Assembly (NCBI GenBank): GCA_015057505.1
Contig: SVEG01000004.1
Span: 121,607-185,606 of the forward strand
Direction: 5' to 3'
Length of the DNA: 64,000 bases
Source of the DNA: Lachnospiraceae bacterium
GTDB taxonomy: Bacteria > Bacillota > Clostridia > Lachnospirales > Lachnospiraceae
Shown one piece after another: positions 9,188 to 18,926 of this stretch (position 1 is its first letter; every line of letters begins with the position of its first letter). Below the pieces are notes generated by a model that saw only the letters and a program-made list of their open reading frames with translations, was not told where the DNA came from and ran no database searches. The translations under genes and the position numbers were made by a program.

Positions 9188-9260
9188 GCTGGAATAGCTC
9201 AGTCGGTAGAGCGACGCACTCGTAATGCGTAGGTCGAGGGTTCAAGTCCCTTTTCCAGCT
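9188..9260 (+). tRNA. tRNA-Thr (anticodon CGT)
   Basis: A full cloverleaf is visible. The acceptor GCTGGAA pairs with TTCCAGC, the D arm is GCTC/GAGC, the anticodon arm ACGCA/TGCGT encloses CTCGTAA, and the T arm GAGGG/CCCTT encloses TTCAAGT. The anticodon CGT (9221-9223) reads ACG. CCA is not encoded. Seven T residues follow. Confidence 0.95.
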
Positions 9261-9874
9261 TTTTTTGATGCCATTTTTTCGAATATTTTCTTCAAAACAA
9301 ATATTCCTACTATCATCCATAGTGCAATTCTGACAATATCAGAATAACCTGCAAGATATTTTGCGGCACTCTCCCACGATTTCCCTGCAAACGCACCAAG
9401 ACTTATTAGGACAAGATTCCATGCAAATGAACCCAACGTAGTTAAAATAAGAAATTGTATGTAATTCATACCTGCCATTCCCGCAGGAATCGAAATAAGG
9501 CTTCTGACTATTGGTACGAATCTGCAGAAAAATACTGCATTATTTCCCTTCTTAAGAAATGACATCCTTGCTTTTTCAATATTCTCTTTCTTGACTTTTA
9601 AAATCCTGCCCATTTTCCTATCAGCGAATTTATCAAGCCTTTCAGGCGACATAATTTTTCCAACACCAAACAAAAACATTGCACCAAGCACTGACCCAAT
9701 TGTCGAATAAAACGTGACTCCTAGTACTGTAATATCAGTGCAGGTTGTGAGAAATCCTCCAAAGGTTAATATGACCTCCGACGGAATAGGCGGAAAAATG
9801 TTCTCAACAAATATAAGTATGATTATTCCCAGATATCCAAATCTTCCTATTATTTCGGTAACAATTCCCTGCAT
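9242..9874 (-). CDS. DedA-family membrane protein
   Basis: The protein has 210 residues, several transmembrane segments and the DedA hallmarks: the ENIFPPIPSEVIL re-entrant motif near the N-terminus and FCRFVPIVRSLISIPAGMAG near residue 115. The family comprises membrane proteins linked to undecaprenyl-phosphate and phospholipid flipping. It lies 9 bp downstream of a D-Ala-D-Ala carboxypeptidase, which fits a cell-envelope role. Its last six codons plus stop overlap the 3' end of the oppositely oriented tRNA-Thr gene by 19 bp. Confidence 0.9.
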   Translation of the reverse strand: MQGIVTEIIGRFGYLGIIILIFVENIFPPIPSEVILTFGGFLTTCTDITVLGVTFYSTIGSVLGAMFLFGVGKIMSPERLDKFADRKMGRILKVKKENIEKARMSFLKKGNNAVFFCRFVPIVRSLISIPAGMAGMNYIQFLILTTLGSFAWNLVLISLGAFAGKSWESAAKYLAGYSDIVRIALWMIVGIFVLKKIFEKMASKKAGKGT

Positions 9875-9883
9875 ATTACCTCC

Positions 9884-11104
9884 TTACGGCACACATAAAC
9901 GCATCATTTTATCAAAACAAAATTTAAAATCTATTTTTTCCACAGCGTCATATGTTCTTATTGCAACTTGTCTGAACAATTCCCCGTTTAAATATATTTC
10001 CGCAAAACCTACTGTCTGATTTGCAATAATAGGCGCATTGAGTTCCTCCGGACATGAATACTTTACTTCTACCACATCCCTTTCTTTATTAAGTAAAATA
10101 TTTATCTCATCAGCTATATAAGTGGTTACATTTGTTTTCTTGCCGTTTTTCACGTAAATATTCTTATACTCGAGTTGCGGCGAAAAAATAACTTCATATG
10201 AGTAATTTGACAATCCATAATTCATAAGCTTTTTTGTGTCGCTCCATTTGTTTGTTTTATTCGGGGGCCATCCTGAAGCGAGTACCGTCGACACAAGAAT
10301 CTTCCCATCCTTTTTTAATGCGCCTACAAAACAATAACCGGCTTTTCCCGTATATCCTGTCTTTACTCCGAATGCGCCTTCCATCTGATTAAGAAATGAA
10401 TTTTTATTTGAAACATTAAATGTTCTTGTTCCTGCATTATTACTGAAAGTATATGTTGCAGTATTAGTTATCTCCACAAACTTGCTGTTCCTGATTGCAT
10501 ATGCTCCAATCAATGCAAGATCAGCCGCCGTTGTGTAATGCCCTGTTGCATCAAGACCGTTCGGTGTCACAAAATTAGTATTATATGCACCAATATCTCT
10601 TGCTTTTTGATTCATAAGTGCCGCAAATTCTTCAACACTCCCGGCAACATGCTCAGCAATCGCTACTGCTACATCGTTATGTGATTCAAGCATAAGGGAA
10701 TATAACAAATCCCTAAGAATAAACTGTTCCCCATTCCTTATCCCAAGCTTTACTTTTGGCATTGATGCAGCGTATGACGATACCGTAACTGTTTCGTTAA
10801 GATTTCCGTATTCAAGCGCAACTATACAAGTCATAATTTTTGTAGTACTTGCCATAGGCATTTGTTCATAACCGTTTTTCTCATATAAAACCCTGCCCGT
10901 TACTGCATCCATCAGCACTGCCGAGCCGGCATACAAATCATATGAATTAATATTGCTCACCGGCAGAATCTCATCATCTACCAAATCATTTTCATTTACC
11001 TCCGCAGCACCGTAAGATACAACAAATACATTTACCAATAAAAAAAGCCCAAGCAGAATACTTATTACCGGCTTGAGCTTTTGTAAAATATGTTTTTTAA
11101 TCAA
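9884..11104 (-). CDS. D-alanyl-D-alanine carboxypeptidase (S11)
   Basis: The protein has 406 residues. An N-terminal hydrophobic segment (residues 13-33) acts as a signal peptide. The S11 penicillin-binding motifs are all present: STTK near residue 86, SHN near 142, and KTG near 250. A C-terminal beta-rich domain follows. It trims the terminal D-Ala from peptidoglycan pentapeptides outside the membrane. The start is TTG with AGAGG upstream. A second S11 enzyme is encoded 2.3 kb away in the same run of genes, so the two may be specialised. Confidence 0.9.
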   Translation of the reverse strand: MIKKHILQKLKPVISILLGLFLLVNVFVVSYGAAEVNENDLVDDEILPVSNINSYDLYAGSAVLMDAVTGRVLYEKNGYEQMPMASTTKIMTCIVALEYGNLNETVTVSSYAASMPKVKLGIRNGEQFILRDLLYSLMLESHNDVAVAIAEHVAGSVEEFAALMNQKARDIGAYNTNFVTPNGLDATGHYTTAADLALIGAYAIRNSKFVEITNTATYTFSNNAGTRTFNVSNKNSFLNQMEGAFGVKTGYTGKAGYCFVGALKKDGKILVSTVLASGWPPNKTNKWSDTKKLMNYGLSNYSYEVIFSPQLEYKNIYVKNGKKTNVTTYIADEINILLNKERDVVEVKYSCPEELNAPIIANQTVGFAEIYLNGELFRQVAIRTYDAVEKIDFKFCFDKMMRLCVP

Positions 11105-11157
11105 GGTTTTACCTCTTGTTTCACATCTTACTCTATTCTATTATAGCTTTGTCTTTT

Positions 11158-11727
11158 TTATACCTCCAAAGACATCTGCGCCTCTTCTTCAGCTTCAATC
11201 TTAAGTTCTTCAATTTGCGCAGGATTGATTGTTGGCATATCATCAAGGGATTTGACACCGAAGTTACGAAGAAATTCTTCCGTTGTCCCAAAAAGTATCG
11301 GTCGTCCCGGTGCATCGAGTCTTCCCTTCTCTTCAATCAGATTATACTCTATAAGTTTGTTAACCGCATGGTCGCTTGAAACACCTCGTACCTTTTCTAT
11401 ATCCTGTCTTGTAACGGGTTGCTTATATGCAACAATTGCAAGAGTCTCCAAAAGTACATCTGTCATCACATGTCTCTTGGGTGTACATGCAACCTTAATA
11501 AGATATTCATACATCTCTTTCTTGGTGCACATCTGAAAAGACTTCTCAAGTTCAATAATCTGAACACCTCTGTCTTCCTCCTTGTATCTGTCCATCATAT
11601 TATGAATAATCTTAATCGTAGTATCTTCATCATGTTCGATTGCCGCAGCGATTCTTGAAACCTCAACAGATTCTCCCATTGTAAATAAAATCGCTTCGAT
11701 AATTGCTTCTGTCTTTTTTAAATCCAT
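11158..11727 (-). CDS. scpB: Segregation and condensation protein B
   Basis: The protein has 189 residues with two winged-helix domains. LETLAIVAYKQPVTRQDIE is the characteristic ScpB sequence. It partners ScpA and SMC in the condensin complex that compacts and separates chromosomes. It follows scpA by 10 bp. The ATG has AGGAGAT upstream. Length and motifs are normal for the family. Confidence 0.95.
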   Translation of the reverse strand: MDLKKTEAIIEAILFTMGESVEVSRIAAAIEHDEDTTIKIIHNMMDRYKEEDRGVQIIELEKSFQMCTKKEMYEYLIKVACTPKRHVMTDVLLETLAIVAYKQPVTRQDIEKVRGVSSDHAVNKLIEYNLIEEKGRLDAPGRPILFGTTEEFLRNFGVKSLDDMPTINPAQIEELKIEAEEEAQMSLEV

Positions 11728-11737
11728 TGTATATCTC

Positions 11738-12487
11738 CTATATGATTTCTGAATATATTATTATCTCATCAAAAATCTCATTCTGTTCCACTTTTACTTT
11801 ACCAATCTTTATCATCTCAAGCACTGCGAGAAATGTTACAACTACCTGCATCTTACTCGTCTGACTTTCAAGGAGCTCCCTGAAATTAAATCTTTTACAA
11901 CGGCCGGCATATTCAAGTAATTGTGCAACTTTATCTTCAAGCTTTACTTCTTCTTTCTCAATCTTCCCGAATTTACTTCTAATCGGGTCAATCTTATCAA
12001 CCTGCTTCTTGATAACCTGCTGAAAAACTGCATTGAGCCTCTGCATCGTAACTTCCGACAACAGTTCGTTTAAATCCACAGGAGGCTCATACTTTGCAAC
12101 CTCTTCAGGAACAGTCGGAAGCTTATAAAGACTCTTCTCTGCATCTGTGCTCATAAATTTAAGTTCTTCTGCAATAAGCTTGTACTTCTTATACTCCAAC
12201 AAACGCTCAACAAGCTCCTGTCTGGGATCTTCCTCTTCTCCTGTCTCTTCGTCAATCTGCTTAGGAAGAAGCATCCTGCATTTGATATCAATAAGAGTTG
12301 CTGCCATAAGAAGAAACTCACTTACAACATTAAGATCCTGCTTATCCATTGCATTGACATATTCAAGATACTGGTCCGTTATCAACACAATCGGAATGTC
12401 ATATATATTAACTTTATTTTTGTCTATGAGGTGCAAAAGCAAATCCAACGGTCCTTCAAACACCTCTAGTTTTACAGAAATACTCAT
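11738..12487 (-). CDS. scpA: Segregation and condensation protein A
   Basis: The kleisin subunit of the SMC-ScpAB complex, 249 residues. The N-terminal FEGPLDLLLHLIDKNKV motif is diagnostic, followed by an acidic middle section (EETGEEEDP) and a C-terminal winged helix (VVVTFLAVLEMIKIGKVKV). It is cotranscribed with scpB. Confidence 0.96.
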   Translation of the reverse strand: MSISVKLEVFEGPLDLLLHLIDKNKVNIYDIPIVLITDQYLEYVNAMDKQDLNVVSEFLLMAATLIDIKCRMLLPKQIDEETGEEEDPRQELVERLLEYKKYKLIAEELKFMSTDAEKSLYKLPTVPEEVAKYEPPVDLNELLSEVTMQRLNAVFQQVIKKQVDKIDPIRSKFGKIEKEEVKLEDKVAQLLEYAGRCKRFNFRELLESQTSKMQVVVTFLAVLEMIKIGKVKVEQNEIFDEIIIYSEII

Positions 12488-12580
12488 CTTTATAATCCTT
12501 TACATTTTGCTTAAGCAATATATTAATTCAGCCTTTAAAAATTGTACTAAATTAAACATTTTTTTGCAATAAAATTAAGC

Positions 12581-13348
12581 TTAATTTTTTAAATCAATTA
12601 TTAACAACTCGGCAGGATTCCACAAACGTATCGGAATTGTATGCTTACCAAGTCCTGCAGATACTACCATACATGTTTTATCTTTCTTGAATAATCCTTT
12701 GTCATACTTAGGAAAAAAACGCATCTGAGGTGATACAATGCCTCCAACAAACGGAAGCCTTACAATTCCTCCATGCAAATGTCCCGAAAGTACAAGTTCT
12801 GCGCCCCAACCAGCATATGCCTCAAAAAATACAGGGTTATGTGCAATCATAATTGTATACTTATTATCTTTTTCGTCTATAGCTGACTTAACATCCGAAA
12901 GCTCAGCCGATATATATTTTCCTTTTTTATAAAATCTCTTAGGCAATGAAAGTCCGGCGATATTTATCCCAAATTCTTCATTAAAAACTGTTTCATTATC
13001 AAGAATTGTTATTCCCTGCATAGCGTATATTTCTCTGATATAGTCAGCATTTTCTTCTTTAAGTCTCTGCTCATGATTACCAAATCCATAATACACCGGC
13101 CAATATTTTGACATATTTTTAAGAAGTGCCAAAGCAGGCGAATAGTCACGCCCTTTTCTGGCCGTGACTAAATCTCCTGCTATAATAACAATATTGGGAT
13201 TCTCTTTTTTTATTCTATCAAACAATTTCTCATTGTCAGTATCATAAACAGTATCATGCAAATCTGAAAGAACTGCAATTCTTAATGGCTTTTGCAAATT
13301 CCATCCATTGCCTGAAATAATACTGTACCGTGTCGTATTTAGCTTCAT
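12581..13348 (-). CDS. Metallophosphoesterase (YkuE-like)
   Basis: The protein has 255 residues. The calcineurin-like metal motifs are in order: VLSDLHD near residue 31, IIAGDLV near 60, GNHE near 93, AHNP near 170, and SGHLHGG near 193. ATG 13348 follows GGAG by six bases and lies clear of the preceding stop; an in-frame start at 13384 would overlap the carboxypeptidase gene and has no better ribosome site. Relatives act on phosphoesters, some on UDP-sugar lipids at the membrane. The substrate is not known here. Confidence 0.82.
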   Translation of the reverse strand: MKLNTTRYSIISGNGWNLQKPLRIAVLSDLHDTVYDTDNEKLFDRIKKENPNIVIIAGDLVTARKGRDYSPALALLKNMSKYWPVYYGFGNHEQRLKEENADYIREIYAMQGITILDNETVFNEEFGINIAGLSLPKRFYKKGKYISAELSDVKSAIDEKDNKYTIMIAHNPVFFEAYAGWGAELVLSGHLHGGIVRLPFVGGIVSPQMRFFPKYDKGLFKKDKTCMVVSAGLGKHTIPIRLWNPAELLIIDLKN

Positions 13349-13364
13349 AAAAAACTCCAGTCCG

Positions 13365-14651
13365 CTACAAAGCAAAGTTTTCAAGCGTCTTCTTTATGTA
13401 ATCAAAAAATCCTGCCTTTTTAATACTATCCTTTGAAACTATGTCAACCTCACCGATTTCCACACCGTTCAAATAGTACTTAACGACGCCGACTTTATCA
13501 CCCTTTTTTATAGGTGCATTAATACCATTATCATCAAATACAAGCTCCTTAGTGACTCCCGAAAGGTCATTACCCTCCAAATCAAGATAAGAAAACTTAC
13601 TTGAATATTCAGCAAATACATAATCCTTTACTCCCCCATTTATCGGGATTTCAGGAAGAATATCTGTATTATCATCCGTATAAAGCCTGCAAACTCCATA
13701 GCCGTAATTAAGCAATGTCATTGCCTCTGCAAACCTAATCTTGTAATCAGGCGCTGCCATAATCACTGCAACGAGCTCTATGCCATTTTTATCTGCTGTG
13801 GCTGACAAACAATACTTTGCTTTTGATGTACTGCCTGTTTTTAGTCCGGTACACCACTCATACTGTTTAAGAAGCTTATTAGTATTGGCAAGTCCAAATT
13901 CTTTACTCCCCTGCGCAGTATTATGAACAATATTCTCCATCCATATTGTAGAATATTGTTTAATCTGTGGATACTTTGTTATAAGTTCACGTGACATAAT
14001 TGCCACATCCCTTGCTGTTGTATAATGATTATCTGATTCTGTCAGGCCGCAACAATCCTCAAAATTAGTATTTTCCATTCCAAGAGATTTAGCTCTCTGA
14101 TTCATTTGATTTACAAACTCTGTCTCACTTCCGCAAAGATGCTCCGCCATAGCAACAGATGCATCATTGCCCGATGCAACAACTATGCACTTTATAAGTG
14201 TTTCAACAGTTTGAATTTCTCCTTCCTCTAAAAAAACCTGCGAACCTCCCATTGACTTGGCATACGCACTTGTTCGTACTTCATCCTGCAATGTTATACG
14301 TCCCGACTCAATCGCATCAAATATTAAAATCAATGTCATAATTTTTGTAATGCTTGCAGGACTCAGTCTCTCATCTGCCTGTTGCTCAAATATAACAGTT
14401 CCAGTACTTGCTTCCATAAGCACTGCCGCCTTTGCGGTAATTCCCAGGTTAACTGTCGTTTCTACGACTTTTACATTGTCTGCAGACATAACTGTTTCAA
14501 TTTGCTCGATATTAGCCATTACCTCTGCGACAGGAATGTCTTCTGTTTCCGGTAACATTGCAAAAACCGTAAAACAATCACCGGTAACAAGGCAAAACAA
14601 AACAAGTATTGAAACAAATAATATTGCCGTTTTTCTTCTATTCAAATCCAT
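13365..14651 (-). CDS. D-alanyl-D-alanine carboxypeptidase (S11), second copy
   Basis: A hydrophobic N-terminal segment (about residues 6-28) is followed by an S11 domain with SITK near residue 100, SGN near 160, and KTG near 270, and then a C-terminal beta domain. It is only moderately like the other S11 enzyme nearby (9884-11104). The start is uncertain: ATG 14651 is given, but no clear ribosome site precedes it, and an in-frame TTG at 14660 is possible. It follows a membrane-anchored protein and an LTA-synthase-like gene, pointing to wall maturation. Confidence 0.87.
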   Translation of the reverse strand: MDLNRRKTAILFVSILVLFCLVTGDCFTVFAMLPETEDIPVAEVMANIEQIETVMSADNVKVVETTVNLGITAKAAVLMEASTGTVIFEQQADERLSPASITKIMTLILIFDAIESGRITLQDEVRTSAYAKSMGGSQVFLEEGEIQTVETLIKCIVVASGNDASVAMAEHLCGSETEFVNQMNQRAKSLGMENTNFEDCCGLTESDNHYTTARDVAIMSRELITKYPQIKQYSTIWMENIVHNTAQGSKEFGLANTNKLLKQYEWCTGLKTGSTSKAKYCLSATADKNGIELVAVIMAAPDYKIRFAEAMTLLNYGYGVCRLYTDDNTDILPEIPINGGVKDYVFAEYSSKFSYLDLEGNDLSGVTKELVFDDNGINAPIKKGDKVGVVKYYLNGVEIGEVDIVSKDSIKKAGFFDYIKKTLENFAL

Positions 14652-14688
14652 CACCGACAAATAAATCTTTAATAATATATATACAGAT

Positions 14689-15975
14689 TTATTTTATAAA
14701 AGACCAGTTTGTAGAAGAATAAATATTTAATATCTGCCAAAGATTCAGCCCATATACATCATATGCATCTTCCGGTGCCAAAACCTCTCCATCGTATTCT
14801 ACACCGGTGTAATTTATATTACCTTTTAATCCCGGAATATTTAAAGCCGCATCAAGAACAAAACCTTTCGTAATTACATTTCTTTCTATCTCAATCTCAC
14901 ATATTCTTGATACATGCGGCTGATTCATCGCAAGAATAAATGTTGTATCCTGACTCTTACCTTCATAAGAATTGTTAATTAAAAGCCTAAAAGAATAAAC
15001 CGACTTATCATGTCCTGTAAATGTTATATCAGCGATAACTTTATTAAAAATATTCTCGATACCCAAAAACGATAAGAATATTTCTGTATCATACATAATC
15101 TCATTGTAAGGAATTTCAAGTTCCAGTTTTGCTCCCAAAAGACAATTATCTTCCGATATATAAACTTTAAACTCATATTTATCGACATCATATTCCCTTA
15201 TATAATTAAGCTTTGTATATTCTGCTATATGATTAAATATCTCTTCCATCGCTTTTTTAGATAATTTAACCGTATATTCATTTGCGGCAACATATGTATC
15301 AACCACAAAGAAATCTCGCTGAAAATCATTTTTTTCAAAAGACACGCCTTTAATAATTTCCTCAATCTGTCCATTATCTACACATGCCTTTAAATAGTCC
15401 GAAAGCACATAATCGGATATATTTATATCACTATATAAATCAAGTGAAAAATTATCGGGGATTGTTGCTGTTATATCACCTAACAAATTAAACCATAATG
15501 ATTCCTTATATGTTTCCTTAATGTTACTGTTTGGAATAGAAAAATAGCTCTCATTAAATTCACTTAATTTAAAAATAATATCCTCCTGATTAATATATCC
15601 TTCAAAATGAAAATTACCATCACCACCAAGTACAACACCTGCTTTTGTTGTCTGTGTTTCCGGAATACGCAGGATATTATATTCTATAGGAACATCCTTT
15701 ATAAGTGTCAAATATGCATTATCTATTAATGCTGTATCATTTAACACAAGTGTTCCCAAATGACTGAATTTATCACTTGAATATAATTCAAAAAGCTTGG
15801 TAACATCTACTTCACTTTCTACAAAATCAGAATATGCCCCTGCAAAAGCTTCTTTCACACTAGCCTTAGCCATGGTTTCATCAACATTATTAAGACCATA
15901 AATACTCATAACAACAACAAATAATATACCCGTGAAAATACAAGGAATTCCGATTGTAAACATTTTTTTGCTCAT
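14689..15975 (-). CDS. Membrane-anchored extracellular protein, unknown function
   Basis: The protein has 428 residues from ATG 15975, which follows GGAGG and starts 4 bp after the preceding stop. One hydrophobic segment near residues 5-25 is a signal anchor or signal peptide; the remaining 400 residues are predicted outside the cell, rich in Tyr, Asn, Asp and beta-prone sequence, without a lipobox or cysteines of note. I do not recognise a family. Tight coupling to the LTA-synthase-like gene suggests a partner role in making or placing a wall polymer. Confidence 0.75.
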   Translation of the reverse strand: MSKKMFTIGIPCIFTGILFVVVMSIYGLNNVDETMAKASVKEAFAGAYSDFVESEVDVTKLFELYSSDKFSHLGTLVLNDTALIDNAYLTLIKDVPIEYNILRIPETQTTKAGVVLGGDGNFHFEGYINQEDIIFKLSEFNESYFSIPNSNIKETYKESLWFNLLGDITATIPDNFSLDLYSDINISDYVLSDYLKACVDNGQIEEIIKGVSFEKNDFQRDFFVVDTYVAANEYTVKLSKKAMEEIFNHIAEYTKLNYIREYDVDKYEFKVYISEDNCLLGAKLELEIPYNEIMYDTEIFLSFLGIENIFNKVIADITFTGHDKSVYSFRLLINNSYEGKSQDTTFILAMNQPHVSRICEIEIERNVITKGFVLDAALNIPGLKGNINYTGVEYDGEVLAPEDAYDVYGLNLWQILNIYSSTNWSFIK

Positions 15976-15979
15976 CTCT

Positions 15980-17956
15980 TTATTCCTCCTCCACATAATT
16001 ATATTCTTCCGACAAGCTTAATATTGCTTTATCTTCTCCTATTTGAGCAATACATACCGTATCAAAATTGAGCTTTGTACATTTACAAATTAAATTCTGT
16101 GCATCAACATATTGTGTATCTGCGTCTTTTCCGTCCAACATAACAACACTGTATTTTGTAAAATTATCGCCTTTAATATACAGCAGTTCTTCTTCCTCTG
16201 AAAATTCAACCGACTTTATCGTTATCGGCCAAATCCCCATCTGAAGTTTTGTAGGGAGATACGGTGTTGTTCCATCATAAACTTCATTATCACCATAAAG
16301 CATATCATACTGAAGCACCTGCAGATTATCAAGATAATCATCCTCACCCATAAAAAAACGATGATATAATGATATAATTCCCGTATCAATATCAAGCATA
16401 TCCATAACATGTGCCCCAAGCTGATATGCTTCTAAATTCTTATTAACATTATTAATATCAAAATTACTCCAAATAATATACTCTGTCTGATATATATCAC
16501 CGTTAATTAGTCTGTCATTTGTAATTTCAAGACTTGGAAGATGGTCTCCGTACATTACAACTACTGTTTTCTCGTTAAAATTCTTAAGCGTATTGAGTAG
16601 TTCTCCTATAAATGCATCCATTTCATATGTTTGTTGTACGAAATAGGTGAATTCCGGATTAATCTCTTCATCCGTATTATATGCAAGGATATCATATTCA
16701 TCCGGATTAATTTCTTCAGGATATTTGCCATGGCCCTGCACGCTGATAGTATATACATAATCCGGCGTATCCGTACTCTTAAGACAATCCATAATATGTC
16801 CGGTAAGATAATAATCCTTTGCCCATCCACCCGAAGTACGTTCATCTATATACATATACTCTATTGATGTAAAAGTATCAAAACCAAGATTAGAGAAAAC
16901 TTCATTACGCTCGTAAAATGTCCCCTCATTATTATGAATAGCATGTGTTGAATATCCAAGTGTTTTTAGTACAAAAGGATATGATTCACACGTTGTATCC
17001 TGCAAAATTGTTTTATACGGATATTCTCCCGGTCCAAAGAAATCAAGATTCATTCCCGTAATCATCTCAAACTCTGTATTTGCTGTTCCTGCACCTACAC
17101 TTGGAACCCTTACAAACCCCGAACTAAACTCAGACTTTAAGCTTTGAAAGTTTGGAATAGGATTCTTTGAAACAGTAATATCCTTAACATACTTCGTATC
17201 AAAAAAGGATTCCAACTGTAAAAAAATAATATTGGGAGTATCTTTTTTTTGAACTACTGCCCCTTGATTATTCTCATTAATATTGTATAGGATTTCCACA
17301 ACCATTTCGTCACTATATTCATCCGGTCTGTCAATTCCCGTATTAAAAATACTGTTGGAAAAACAGTATGGAAAACCATACTTCATAAATGCTTCACCAA
17401 TATTTCCAAAATTAACTGCAATTCTGTTAGTGTAAATACCAAAATTTGTAGCCAAAACAAAGATTAAAATGGTACCTAAAAAAATCCCGAGATATCTTAC
17501 TCGTGGAATTCTCTCTGTAAACTTAGGTGCTTTTTTAAATAAAAATGCACAAAGCAAAATTGCTGCAAATATAAGTAATACTAAAAAAACAATTCCAACC
17601 ACCGAGAAATAATTGTTCAAAACCCTTATAGCTGATTTAATAAGCAAAAAATCTACCGCTGTAAACGGGGTTGTCCTAAATATTAAAAGAATACTGTTGG
17701 TTATACCGAATCCTATCCAAATAAAAGATATACATGTATAAAAAAACATCCTTCTTCTAAAAAACAAAACAGGTAACAACGTAAGCAAAATAATTATACA
17801 ATTATAGAAAAAAACATATGGTGACTCAAATATATATTCAAAAAGCTTTATTACGGACTTCCTGCTCAGAGCTTCTACTGCCATGTTGATTAATACGGAA
17901 AGTATCATGCAACAAATTACGTGCATTTTTCCAACTTTAATTATTCTCTCTTTCAT
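15980..17956 (-). CDS. LTA synthase-family protein (sulfatase fold)
   Basis: The protein has 658 residues. Five hydrophobic segments occupy roughly residues 1-190 and are followed by an extracellular sulfatase-like domain. NIIFLQLESFFD near residue 244 supplies a metal ligand, GAGTANTEF near 288 holds the expected nucleophilic threonine, and VVVMYGDHLPSL near 470 carries the Asp-His metal site. Such enzymes transfer glycerol phosphate from phosphatidylglycerol to lipoteichoic acid or other glycans. A C-terminal beta-rich tail of about 90 residues is present. The exact product cannot be told. Confidence 0.85.
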   Translation of the reverse strand: MKERIIKVGKMHVICCMILSVLINMAVEALSRKSVIKLFEYIFESPYVFFYNCIIILLTLLPVLFFRRRMFFYTCISFIWIGFGITNSILLIFRTTPFTAVDFLLIKSAIRVLNNYFSVVGIVFLVLLIFAAILLCAFLFKKAPKFTERIPRVRYLGIFLGTILIFVLATNFGIYTNRIAVNFGNIGEAFMKYGFPYCFSNSIFNTGIDRPDEYSDEMVVEILYNINENNQGAVVQKKDTPNIIFLQLESFFDTKYVKDITVSKNPIPNFQSLKSEFSSGFVRVPSVGAGTANTEFEMITGMNLDFFGPGEYPYKTILQDTTCESYPFVLKTLGYSTHAIHNNEGTFYERNEVFSNLGFDTFTSIEYMYIDERTSGGWAKDYYLTGHIMDCLKSTDTPDYVYTISVQGHGKYPEEINPDEYDILAYNTDEEINPEFTYFVQQTYEMDAFIGELLNTLKNFNEKTVVVMYGDHLPSLEITNDRLINGDIYQTEYIIWSNFDINNVNKNLEAYQLGAHVMDMLDIDTGIISLYHRFFMGEDDYLDNLQVLQYDMLYGDNEVYDGTTPYLPTKLQMGIWPITIKSVEFSEEEELLYIKGDNFTKYSVVMLDGKDADTQYVDAQNLICKCTKLNFDTVCIAQIGEDKAILSLSEEYNYVEEE

Positions 17957-18084
17957 AACTTCTCTTCCTATGATAAAAACTAAAATAACTACTTTTCCAA
18001 ACTAATTATACTATATTTATGTTTATTTCACAAGTAAGCATTATCTATACAAAATAAACACCTTTTATTTTTTCTGTTAAATGA

Positions 18085-18112
18085 AAAAAGACTTTCCTTA
18101 TCGGAAAGTCCT
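18085..18112 (-). terminator. Terminator of rpmF
   Basis: GGACTTTCC and GGAAAGTC flank a 5-base loop, followed on the minus strand by TTTTTTCATTT. Confidence 0.9.
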
Positions 18113-18125
18113 TTGACATCATAAA

Positions 18126-18305
18126 TTATTCAGCAGCGATGATCTCTTTCTTGTTGTATGAACCACAAGCCTTACATACTCTGTGAGGCATCATCAACTC
18201 GCCACACTTGCTGCATTTTACCAAAGTCTGCTCAGCCATTTTCCAATTTGCTCTACGGCTGTCTCTTCTTGCTTTAGATGATTTATTCTTAGGACAGATA
18301 GACAT
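18126..18305 (-). CDS. rpmF: Ribosomal protein L32
   Basis: A 59-residue ORF begins MSICPKNKSSKARRDSRRAN and has a four-cysteine zinc ribbon (CSKCG...CKACG), so it is the zinc-binding form of L32. The ribosome site AGGAGGTG precedes ATG 18305. It follows the YceD/DUF177 gene by 24 bp, the conserved bacterial arrangement. Confidence 0.95.
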   Translation of the reverse strand: MSICPKNKSSKARRDSRRANWKMAEQTLVKCSKCGELMMPHRVCKACGSYNKKEIIAAE

Positions 18306-18329
18306 GTATATACACCTCCTTGCAATTTC

Positions 18330-18848
18330 TCAATCAAAATTTTTAAAGATGTCGCGAATCTTTGCCATTCGCGGATCCAATTCTTCTGTATCACAATCAC
18401 ATATTCCGTAATTGAGATTCTTTCCGCATTTTCTGCACAAACCTTTACAATCTGATTTGCAAACAGTTTTTGCAGGCAGATTTATGAGAAGCTCCTCATA
18501 AACAAGCTTGTCTACATCAAGATCACCGTCAACAAGGAAGCTAAGCTCCTCAAAATCATCTCCGGCATCCTGTGCATCATTTAAATCTACTTCTTTTGTA
18601 ACCTCAATGCAGAAATCTCTCGATACATCCTGTAAACATCTGTCACAGGGAATACTCAGAGTAATTGCAATTTCCGTTTCAATAAGAATTGTCTTCTTAC
18701 CTAAATTAGTAAGGCGGATGCTAAGCGGCTTCTTGTCAGTTATCGTATAATCACCATACGCTGATGAAAAAACGTCACTTTCATATTCTGCTGTAACATC
18801 TTTAACCTTTCCTTCATTAGATAAAAGCTCTGTTAAATGAATAATCAT
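18330..18848 (-). CDS. DUF177/YceD-family protein
   Basis: The protein has 172 residues. A beta-rich N-terminal domain with CDRCLQD near residue 74 is followed by a cysteine cluster in the C-terminal part (CKSDCKGLCRKCGKNL, then CDCD), consistent with the DUF177 family always found beside rpmF. In other bacteria YceD homologues are linked to 23S rRNA accumulation and ribosome assembly. It is transcribed with rpmF. Confidence 0.9.
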   Translation of the reverse strand: MIIHLTELLSNEGKVKDVTAEYESDVFSSAYGDYTITDKKPLSIRLTNLGKKTILIETEIAITLSIPCDRCLQDVSRDFCIEVTKEVDLNDAQDAGDDFEELSFLVDGDLDVDKLVYEELLINLPAKTVCKSDCKGLCRKCGKNLNYGICDCDTEELDPRMAKIRDIFKNFD

Positions 18849-18926
18849 ATAAACCTACCTTTATTCTCGGAAAATTCCATACTAACTTAGTATACATATC
18901 CAAATGTACTTTGTCAAGTTTTTTTA

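Noticed and set aside
9123..9320. A 65-residue minus-strand ORF across the tRNA-Thr region
   Set aside because: It is antisense to the tRNA and overlaps the DedA frame; its RPTHYECVALPTELF segment is just the translated complement of a tRNA, a common artefact.
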